Assembly: GCA_021413405.1 (NCBI GenBank)
Contig: JAIOQL010000116.1
Span: forward strand, 1-11,999
From: Leptospira sp.
GTDB taxonomy: Bacteria > Spirochaetota > Leptospiria > Leptospirales > Leptospiraceae
Direction: 5' to 3'
DNA length: 11,999 nt
In this document: positions 6,193 through 11,999 of the stretch, in pieces
How positions within the stretch are numbered: the stretch's first letter is position 1
How the letters are laid out: the number at the start of each line of letters is the position of its first letter
Notes under the pieces: generated by a model
Told to the model about the DNA's origin: nothing
Database searches by the model: none
Seen by the model: only the letters and a program-made list of their open reading frames with translations
Position numbers and translations under genes: made by a program

Positions 6193-8586
6193 TTGAAACT
6201 ATCTTACGATTGGCTAAATGACTTTGTCGAGTTGAAATCAATTCCCATGGAAACGATTTTGGACAAAATAAATACATCTGTTTGTGAAATAGATTCTGCG
6301 GAAGAAAACATGCCGCACCTCAGATCTATTGTAGCTGTTAAAGTTGAATCCATTGAGAAGCACCCTGATGCTGATAGACTATCGGTTTGCATTGTTTCGG
6401 ATGGAAAGAAAAAACTTACCGTTGTTACTGCGGCCACTGGTTTAGAGAAGGAGGATTTGCTTCCTCTGGCACTTCCAGGCACAACTCTGAATGGACAACA
6501 AATCAAGGTAAATGTTTTGAAAGGTATTGAAAGTTTCGGAATGTTTTGTTCTGAGAAGGATCTTGGATTTTCAGAGGATAATTCAAATGTTTTCAGGATG
6601 GATAAGCTATCCAAATTAGGAAGTGATTTACTTACTCTATTTGCTCTCAATGATATTATTCTTACTATCGATAATAAATCAATTACTCACAGACCTGATT
6701 TATGGAGCCATTTCGGTTTTGCGAGGGAACTATCTGCACAGCTGAGGCTTCCGCTAAAATTCAATCCGTTCGATTCGGTATTCAGTTTTGAACTGAAAGA
6801 AGATATTAGTGTCATTGAAAATCAAAATGCACATTCATACTTTGCGTCATTGATAAAGAATGTAAGAATTTCCGCATCCGATTTCAAAATTAAATCAAGA
6901 CTTGAACGTTGTGGAATCCGTTCTATCAATAATGTAGTAGACGTCTCAAACTATGTTATGCTGGAAATGGGTCAGCCGACTCATTTTTTTGACCGGAAAA
7001 AATTTCGGAATATACGAATCGAAGTCAGTTTTGCAAAAGAAAAGGAAAAAATCAGTCTCCTTGACGGTTCTGAAAAGGAGCTGAATGAAAGAATTCTTCT
7101 TATAAGAAATGAAGGACAGCCTGTTGCGATTGCCGGCATAATGGGAGGTTCTGAATCATCTGTATCCGAATCAACGGATGAGCTGGTTCTTGAATCTGCG
7201 GTTTTCAAAAGAGAGGACATCAGGAAGTCATCAAAAGAAACAGGTATCAGATCGGAAGCAGCCATGCGTTATGAGAAAGGGTTGGACTCACACTCCTCTC
7301 TTCCGGTCATCGCAAGATCTCTTCTATTGTTAAAAGAAAATGGTTGCGAAAATATTTCGGCCACTGCACCTGTGGGCTTTGATAATGCATCCGGAAAAAA
7401 ATTTCAGATCAGCACTACATTCTCATTTATTTGCAGGAAAATCGGAAAGCAAATTCAGAACAATGACATTCTCGATATTTTGAGCAGGTTAGGCTTTTCA
7501 ACTGATTCAAAGGATGATTCATTAGTGATCACCGTTCCGCGTTTCAGACACAACTACGACATCACCATTCCGGAAGATATTGTAGAAGAAATTGGCAGAA
7601 CTATCGGCTATAAGGAAGTTGAACAATCTGCTCTTGCTTCTGTTCTTAGCCCTCCCATTTCCAATGAACGGAGGCTTCTCGAGAGAAGACTGAAATCTTT
7701 TTTCTCCATGAATTTGAGATATTCTGAGGTTTATAATTATTCTTTTGCGTCTGATTCAGATGTTAAATTTGAAAACGATGGAAAGGAACCAGTCTCCATC
7801 GTCAACACGATGCCGGTAGAGTACAGATTTCTTCGCAATTCGATGTACCCTTCTATCTTCAGAAATGTCGCAACAAATGCGGACCGGTTTGAATTAATCA
7901 GGATATTTGAATTAGGCCGGGTTTATAGAGGTACTAAAAAAGGCGATCTTCCAAATGAACGCAAATATTTTGTTTTTGCATTTGCGCCAAACCGGAAACA
8001 GAACGATTTGAGAATATTATTTGAGGATGACTTTTTGAAATCCCGGAATGAAATGGAAAATCTATTTAGGTTTCTGAACATACAGAAATATGAACTGAAG
8101 AATGAGGATATCCCTTATTTTCACCCGAACTGTTCCCTGACTTTTTCCTGCAATGGGAAGCGGATCGCTGAAATCGGTTTTCTGCATCCAAAATGGATGG
8201 ATGCATACGGGATTAAAAAAAGGTTAATCGTTGGGCAGATAGATTTCGAAGAGCTGTATCAAACTTATGTTCTGGAAAAAAGCAAAAAATATTTCAAACC
8301 ACCGTCCATGTATCCGCAGGATCAGATAGATGTGTCCGTTCTGATGAACGAATCTGATGAAACAAATTCGTTCGGAGAACTTGTAAAAAAATCAGATATT
8401 CCGGAGTTTGAAGCAATTTGGGTGAATGATATTTATCGTGGCGTCAATTTAGGAGAGAATAAAAAATCCGTTACCTACAGAATATCTTTACTGACCTATG
8501 AAAAAACTTTCACACAGGATCGGGTTAAGAAGATAAACTCTGATATAATTGAACTTGGAAAAAAACACAATTTCCAGATCCGATAA
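6193..8586 (+). CDS. pheT: Phenylalanine--tRNA ligase beta subunit
   Basis: PheT is the large subunit of phenylalanyl-tRNA synthetase; it binds tRNA-Phe and edits mischarged Tyr. At 797 residues it is full length, close to the roughly 795 usual for bacteria. It starts with MKLSYDWLNDF, then an EMAP-type tRNA-binding domain (about 40-150, HPDADRL at 57-63). Next come the B3/4 editing region (NNVVDV at 246-251, GIRSEAAMRYEKGLD at 351-365) and a B5 domain (about 403-470, with PRFRHNYD at 449-456 and EDIVEE at 461-466). The catalytic-like core follows, and a C-terminal FDX-ACB anticodon-binding domain occupies about 702-797. The start codon is TTG at 6193, supported by AGGA 7 bases upstream and by the standard N-terminus. 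The gene runs convergently into the dehydrogenase gene, with only 3 bp between the two stops. It is not in an operon with pheS. Confidence 0.97.
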   Translation: MKLSYDWLNDFVELKSIPMETILDKINTSVCEIDSAEENMPHLRSIVAVKVESIEKHPDADRLSVCIVSDGKKKLTVVTAATGLEKEDLLPLALPGTTLNGQQIKVNVLKGIESFGMFCSEKDLGFSEDNSNVFRMDKLSKLGSDLLTLFALNDIILTIDNKSITHRPDLWSHFGFARELSAQLRLPLKFNPFDSVFSFELKEDISVIENQNAHSYFASLIKNVRISASDFKIKSRLERCGIRSINNVVDVSNYVMLEMGQPTHFFDRKKFRNIRIEVSFAKEKEKISLLDGSEKELNERILLIRNEGQPVAIAGIMGGSESSVSESTDELVLESAVFKREDIRKSSKETGIRSEAAMRYEKGLDSHSSLPVIARSLLLLKENGCENISATAPVGFDNASGKKFQISTTFSFICRKIGKQIQNNDILDILSRLGFSTDSKDDSLVITVPRFRHNYDITIPEDIVEEIGRTIGYKEVEQSALASVLSPPISNERRLLERRLKSFFSMNLRYSEVYNYSFASDSDVKFENDGKEPVSIVNTMPVEYRFLRNSMYPSIFRNVATNADRFELIRIFELGRVYRGTKKGDLPNERKYFVFAFAPNRKQNDLRILFEDDFLKSRNEMENLFRFLNIQKYELKNEDIPYFHPNCSLTFSCNGKRIAEIGFLHPKWMDAYGIKKRLIVGQIDFEELYQTYVLEKSKKYFKPPSMYPQDQIDVSVLMNESDETNSFGELVKKSDIPEFEAIWVNDIYRGVNLGENKKSVTYRISLLTYEKTFTQDRVKKINSDIIELGKKHNFQIR

Positions 8587-8589
8587 TTC

Positions 8590-9336
8590 CTATCGCATTA
8601 TTTCTATCAGGCCACCGTCAACAACTATGCTCTGACCCATTATGTAGGAGGATGCATCACTTGCCAGAAAGATTGCGGTCCCCAGGAGTTCTTCGGGTTT
8701 TCCCATTCTTTTTAGTGGGATTGAACTGTTGAGCTGCTCCAGGATCTGAGGCTTTTCCTTGAGCATAATTGTCATATCAGTATCAATGAATCCGGGGCAA
8801 ATTGCATTGACCTTGAATCCAGCTCCAATCCATTCTGCCGCCAATGCCTTTGTTAATTGAATTACAGCACCTTTGGTTCCACAGTAAACCGAGGAAAGAG
8901 AGTATCCCCGCAAACCAAGAACAGACGCGATGTTTATAATGTTGCCGCCGTCTTTTTTTTGGGCTTTATAATATGCCTGGCATGCCCTGAAGACTCCTGC
9001 AAAATTTGTATCAATGATTTTATAAATTTCGTCTTCTTTAAATGCAGAGGCGGGTTTATTAGTTGCATATCCGGCATTATTGATCAAGCAATCAAGTCTG
9101 CCATGCTTTGACCGGATTTCATCAATTATGGGAGTCATAGATCCGGGCTTTGTAATATCGGCTACCCTTCCCTGAATGCCCGAATCATTCATCCATTCAA
9201 TTGATTCCTGTTTGCTTCCAGTGCCATAAACAATTGCTCCCGAATCCCTGAATCCTTCAGCGAAGACTTTTCCAATCCCTCTGCTTGCACCTGTGACCAG
9301 GATTGTTTTTCCGCTGACATCAAATAAATTTTTCAT
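8590..9336 (-). CDS. Classical short-chain dehydrogenase/reductase, FabG-like
   Basis: This 248-residue protein is a complete classical SDR oxidoreductase using NAD(P)H in the cytoplasm. It shows the Rossmann motif TGASRGIG (15-22), NNAG (86-89) and the catalytic set Asn111, Ser138, Tyr151 and Lys155 (YCGTK). It also has the PGFIDTDM stretch after strand beta-6 and a C-terminal FLASDASSYIMGQSIVVDGG typical of FabG and gluconate 5-dehydrogenase relatives. Substrate cannot be told from these motifs; 3-oxoacyl-ACP reductase or a sugar or polyol dehydrogenase are both possible. The ATG has no strong ribosome-binding site. It lies 60 bp downstream of the coiled-coil gene on the same strand, with a hairpin between, so co-transcription is uncertain. 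It converges on pheT with a 3-bp gap. Confidence 0.85.
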   Translation of the reverse strand: MKNLFDVSGKTILVTGASRGIGKVFAEGFRDSGAIVYGTGSKQESIEWMNDSGIQGRVADITKPGSMTPIIDEIRSKHGRLDCLINNAGYATNKPASAFKEDEIYKIIDTNFAGVFRACQAYYKAQKKDGGNIINIASVLGLRGYSLSSVYCGTKGAVIQLTKALAAEWIGAGFKVNAICPGFIDTDMTIMLKEKPQILEQLNSSIPLKRMGKPEELLGTAIFLASDASSYIMGQSIVVDGGLIEIMR

Positions 9337-9368
9337 AATGAATGTTTCAGACTACGATTATTACCTGT

Positions 9369-9394
9369 CCAATACTTTTCGTTAAAAATATTGG
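9369..9394 (-). terminator. AT-rich hairpin just after the coiled-coil gene
   Basis: On the minus strand CCAATA and TTTT pair with AAAA and TATTGG around a 5-base loop, giving about ten pairs with one bulged G. The stem starts 3 bases after the stop of the coiled-coil gene and lies before the dehydrogenase start. No T-tract follows. It may be a weak terminator or an mRNA 3'-end stabiliser that uncouples the two genes. Confidence 0.35.
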
Positions 9395-9396
9395 GA

Positions 9397-10689
9397 TCAT
9401 GATTTTGGCTCCATTGGCTTTGATCCGCAATACTTTAATTCGGTTTCCTTAGAACCCAGCAGTCTCTGGGTTTTCAAATGCTCTTCGACTTCCCTTCTGA
9501 GATTGGATTCAGTCTGGGAAAGTCTTGTAGAAAGATCTTTCAGTTCCGTTTCTTTTGAACTGAAATTTTTCTCTGTCTTCAGGAAATCATCCTGTAGTTT
9601 TCGATGTGCGGATTCAATAGCAGAAAGTTTCAAAATGATTTCCTTATTTTCAGTTTCGCGCGAGACAAGATTCCTTTCTGTCCTATTAAGCTGCTCCTGG
9701 GTGTGCTTAAGAGTATTTTCAAAATTTCCCGAACGCATCTGAGATTCTTTAAGCTCAGTCTCTCTCATTACAATCAGTTTATCTATTTTTCCATGCTCAT
9801 CCTGCAATTTTTTGAAATTAATTTCCAGATGTGAAAGAATCGTTCCTGCATTCCTGATTTCAGTTTCTCTGGCAGTAATATTCTTTTCTAATTTCATAAT
9901 TTGCTCCGCCGATTGTTTCATAACAGTTTCTGAAGAAGAGAGTCTGCCTTGCGCTTCCTTAAGCTCAGCATCCCGTGTGGCTAAATTTCGCTCAGATTTG
10001 GAAAATGATTCGGTCAATTGCTTTAAAAGAATATCACCCGTAGCTAATTTTGTTAGAGTTTCTTTCAATTCCGTTTCTTTGACTGTTAGTAAACCATTTG
10101 CTTCCCGCAATTCCTGCTCAGTTTTTGAGAGATTGTGATATAGTGATTCACTGAATTTCTGAAAATCAATCTTGAGATCCCCTGCTTTTTTCTCAACAAA
10201 CCCGACGCTTCCGATCAGATTTTCATATTCCTGTTTTCGTTTTTGTTCCTTTTCCAGGACTTCCAATTTTTCCTTTAGTTTTGCTTCCTGCTCCGTCGCT
10301 TCTTTTAGAAAATCCAAGCTGACTGAAAAAACTGTATTAAAGCAAAAAATTAAAATTCCGATGACTCCGAATTTTGTTAATTGCCGTTTTCCCGTTTCGG
10401 GATTGGTTTCATGAAATCCATTTAAAGTTGCATATACTCCATATACGAAACTGAATGCAGTTGAAATTCCCTTGATGAAAGTGAGAGATACGTCTTTTTC
10501 ATGGTAGTTTGTGAAAAACATAAGTAACAAACTGGCGGATAGAAGCACATACCCGATCAGAGAGAACCATTGGAATAGAAATTTGTAGGATTTCTTTTCT
10601 TTAAAGGAGATATAAAAGCTGAAGAGACTCGTCAGAAGGAGTATAGTGCTGAATCCATACTTTATAATCTGGACTAATAAATCATACAT
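9397..10689 (-). CDS. Four-helix membrane protein with a long repeated coiled-coil tail
   Basis: I do not recognise this 430-residue protein. The N-terminal third has four hydrophobic segments (about 5-29, 38-59, 70-92 and 107-125) with no cleavable signal. From residue 129 onward it is highly charged, lacks proline until the end, and is predicted coiled coil. Residues 205-414 are six consecutive units of exactly 35 residues, equal to five heptads, each beginning near ETELKE and ending near SERNL-x-[SA]-[RK]; a seventh starts at 415. A degenerate copy with a one-heptad offset seems to precede them. The tail ends in a short GSKPMEPKS. The ATG at 10689 has a strong AGAGGTG ribosome-binding site. 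It is transcribed divergently from the DAHP synthase-like gene. A membrane-anchored scaffold, tether or sensor is possible, but no enzymatic or signalling domain is visible. Confidence 0.75.
   Translation of the reverse strand: MYDLLVQIIKYGFSTILLLTSLFSFYISFKEKKSYKFLFQWFSLIGYVLLSASLLLMFFTNYHEKDVSLTFIKGISTAFSFVYGVYATLNGFHETNPETGKRQLTKFGVIGILIFCFNTVFSVSLDFLKEATEQEAKLKEKLEVLEKEQKRKQEYENLIGSVGFVEKKAGDLKIDFQKFSESLYHNLSKTEQELREANGLLTVKETELKETLTKLATGDILLKQLTESFSKSERNLATRDAELKEAQGRLSSSETVMKQSAEQIMKLEKNITARETEIRNAGTILSHLEINFKKLQDEHGKIDKLIVMRETELKESQMRSGNFENTLKHTQEQLNRTERNLVSRETENKEIILKLSAIESAHRKLQDDFLKTEKNFSSKETELKDLSTRLSQTESNLRREVEEHLKTQRLLGSKETELKYCGSKPMEPKS
9448..10077 (-). repeat. Six in-frame 105-bp units encoding 35-residue coiled-coil repeats
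   Basis: The units start at protein residues 205, 240, 275, 310, 345 and 380 with no insertion or deletion among them. The conserved skeleton is [ED]-x-E-[LI]-[KR] at positions 1-5, Leu often at 11, Glu often at 15, a Lys/Arg-rich middle, and [TS]-E-[RK]-N near 28-31, ending in Arg or Lys. Protein periodicity is exact while the copies have diverged, which suggests old duplications held to heptad phase. Confidence 0.75.
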
Positions 10690-10739
10690 AGCTCACCTCT
10701 GTTAACAACTTTTTAGATCTTGTTCAATAGAATTCGTCA

Positions 10740-10756
10740 GGAAGAATCCGTCTTCC
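10740..10756. promoter_or_regulatory. Inverted repeat in the divergent intergenic region
   Basis: GGAAGA-ATCCG-TCTTCC is a perfect 6-bp inverted repeat with a 5-base spacer. It lies about 50 bp upstream of the coiled-coil gene and 150 bp upstream of the DAHP synthase-like gene. It could be an operator for a dimeric regulator or a leader hairpin of the coiled-coil mRNA. The rest of the gap (10690-10904) holds an extended -10-like TGATAATTC near 10874-10882 and no gene. Confidence 0.3.
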
Positions 10757-10904
10757 AATATCTTCGAATAAGCATATGAATTTGTTAATGAGTCACATCT
10801 ATTTTTTCTTTCTATGTCGCATAAAACCATTCCGAAGTCGAGAAAAAACTAAAGGATTGACCCGCACGCAATATGATAATTCTTGTAATTTACAGGACAC
10901 AAAA

Positions 10905-11999
10905 ATGGACATAGTTGAATTAGAAAAGGGATTTTCTGAAACAGAGGAAGTCATCAAGAAACTCGCAAAAGATTGTGGGAATTCATTAGAAATAATTCGG
11001 GGTGGAACGATCTCCGATACTCTGCACTTTATTGGTGATACCAGGAAGATTTCTGAAAAATCAGGCTATGTCAAAGAATTGCCGGGTGTCACAAGAATCT
11101 GGAATGTATCAGCACCGTACAAAAATATAGCTCGTGTCGGGGCTGGCAAGGCAGGTGAAGCAGTTCACCGGGCAGACCGCATTGTTGAAGTCAAAGGACC
11201 TGATGGGCTCGTTCGGAAATTTGGAACAGGGAAACATATTTTTATAGTTGGCCCGGATTCTCCTCAAACACTTGAACAAACTCTCACAATAGGAAAGCAG
11301 GCAAAAGCAATCGGAGAGAAATTCGGAATCTTAGATAGAATTATTTTGCGTGGTGGCGCATTCAAGCCACGTACAAGACCAACTGATTGGAGAGGGTTGG
11401 GTTGGGAAGGAATCAAAATGCTAGACAAGGTGCGAGAAGAAACTGGGATTCCCTATGTCACTGAAGTCATGGATCATACGATGGCTGAAGAAGTTGCGAA
11501 ACATGCAGACATGATCCAGATTGGAACCAGGAATGCTCAGGATTTTGAATTACTGGAAGCAGTTGGAAAAACAATGAAACCCGTGATATTAAAAAGAGGA
11601 TTTGGTAATGAAGCGGAAGAATGGTTTTCTGCAGCAGAATATATCGCTAACCAGGGAAATTTAAATATTATTTTGTGCGAGCGCGGAGTTAAGACTCTTT
11701 TCATCAAAGAAGGGTATTGCAGGAATACCCCTGATTTCAATGTAATTACGCATGCTAAGAAGAAAACAATTCTTCCGGTTATTTTTGATCCATCGCATGT
11801 TGCAGGCGATGACAAAATTGTTGTTCAAAACCTGCTTGGTTGTCTGGCATTTAATCCGGATGGATCAATAACTGAAACTCTTCATGAAGAGTCTTTTCGC
11901 AAGGATCAAATGTGTGACGCTGCTCAGGCTTTGGTGATGAGCATGTATGAAAAAGCGGTAGAAGCAATTCTTGCTTATGAAAACTCTATTAAGCCTGTA
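10905..11999 (+). CDS. 3-deoxy-7-phosphoheptulonate (DAHP) synthase-like protein, type I-beta, 3' end outside window
   Basis: The frame stays open for 365 codons to the window edge. DAHP synthase condenses phosphoenolpyruvate and erythrose 4-phosphate as the first step of the shikimate pathway. Residues 1-75 resemble the ferredoxin-like regulatory domain of Thermotoga-type AroF (FIGDTRK at 42-48, APYKNIARV at 70-78). The TIM barrel follows, with RGGAFKPRT (149-157), IQIGTRNAQ (204-212), LKRGF (229-233), ILCERG (256-261) and DPSH (295-298). By-eye alignment keeps the metal ligands His298, Glu324 and Asp334. The Cys of the GPC motif, however, is Asp118 (VGPDSPQ), and the residue after KPRT is Arg158, not the usual Ser or Thr. 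The barrel is otherwise well preserved, so it looks like a functional but divergent member. ATG has AGGA 7 bases upstream. Family assignment is secure; the exact reaction is less so. Confidence 0.8.
   Translation, partial: MDIVELEKGFSETEEVIKKLAKDCGNSLEIIRGGTISDTLHFIGDTRKISEKSGYVKELPGVTRIWNVSAPYKNIARVGAGKAGEAVHRADRIVEVKGPDGLVRKFGTGKHIFIVGPDSPQTLEQTLTIGKQAKAIGEKFGILDRIILRGGAFKPRTRPTDWRGLGWEGIKMLDKVREETGIPYVTEVMDHTMAEEVAKHADMIQIGTRNAQDFELLEAVGKTMKPVILKRGFGNEAEEWFSAAEYIANQGNLNIILCERGVKTLFIKEGYCRNTPDFNVITHAKKKTILPVIFDPSHVAGDDKIVVQNLLGCLAFNPDGSITETLHEESFRKDQMCDAAQALVMSMYEKAVEAILAYENSIKPV

Noticed and set aside
6204..6650. A 148-codon open frame on the minus strand inside pheT.
   Set aside because: It mirrors the tRNA-binding domain of pheT; the Ser/Phe-rich product is what the reverse of a Lys/Glu-rich gene gives.
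8581..8595. Small inverted repeat CGATA-ATTCC-TATCG spanning both stop codons of the convergent pheT and dehydrogenase genes.
   Set aside because: A five-pair AT-rich stem without a T-tract is too weak to call a terminator.
10857..10880. TTGACC followed by GATAAT as a promoter for the DAHP synthase-like gene.
   Set aside because: The spacing is only 12 bases, too short for a normal sigma-70 promoter; only the extended -10-like element is kept as a weak note.
11811..11910. Possible loss of the metal-binding Glu and Asp in the DAHP synthase-like enzyme.
   Set aside because: A first alignment matched NPDG with HPEP. The better, ungapped one matches NPDGSITE with the GAHGIIVE stretch and restores Glu324 at the expected spacing, with Asp334 nearby, so only the Cys is changed.

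Overview
The window is about 12 kb of moderately AT-rich bacterial DNA, densely coding on both strands. The best guess for the source is a Leptospira-like spirochaete, at moderate confidence and from gene content only. The signs are a meso-diaminopimelate peptidoglycan-recycling ligase (Mpl), an outer-membrane porin with a signal peptide (hence a diderm), a lipoprotein with a loose lipobox, frequent TTG starts, and pheS and pheT lying apart. There is no rRNA, tRNA, CRISPR array, transposase or phage gene.

Layout. (1) Positions 1-2476, plus strand: a tight three-gene run made of the 3' end of mpl, a membrane protein of the YdjM/DUF457 type, and pheS. A hairpin at 2481-2505 closes it. (2) Positions 2523-4690, minus strand: a Porin_O_P-type outer-membrane porin with a TTG start, followed 11 bp later by a small cysteine-containing lipoprotein. 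They look like one operon. Upstream lies a run of TTAC elements on an 11-bp pitch, the geometry of a PhoB/PhoP box, with a TATAAA -10 candidate next to it. (3) Positions 5025-6101, minus strand: a polytopic membrane acyltransferase-like protein (DUF1624/HGSNAT type). (4) Positions 6193-8586, plus strand: pheT, the partner of pheS, 3.7 kb away and cut off from it by the three minus-strand genes. (5) Positions 8590-10689, minus strand: a four-helix membrane protein with a long coiled coil built from six exact 35-residue repeats, then a classical short-chain dehydrogenase. (6) Positions 10905 to the end, plus strand: a type I-beta DAHP synthase-like enzyme, open at the window edge, in which the usual metal-binding Cys of the GPC motif is Asp.

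How the genes fit together. PheS and PheT form the alpha2beta2 phenylalanyl-tRNA synthetase. Mpl salvages cell-wall tripeptide. The DAHP synthase-like protein would stand at the entry of aromatic amino acid synthesis if it is active. The porin and lipoprotein look like an envelope uptake unit, possibly phosphate-controlled. Most of the window is ordinary housekeeping and envelope sequence. The parts most worth a second look are the 11-bp-phased operator, the EF-hand-like loop in the porin, the exact 35-residue coiled-coil repeats, and the GPC-to-GPD change in the DAHP synthase-like enzyme.
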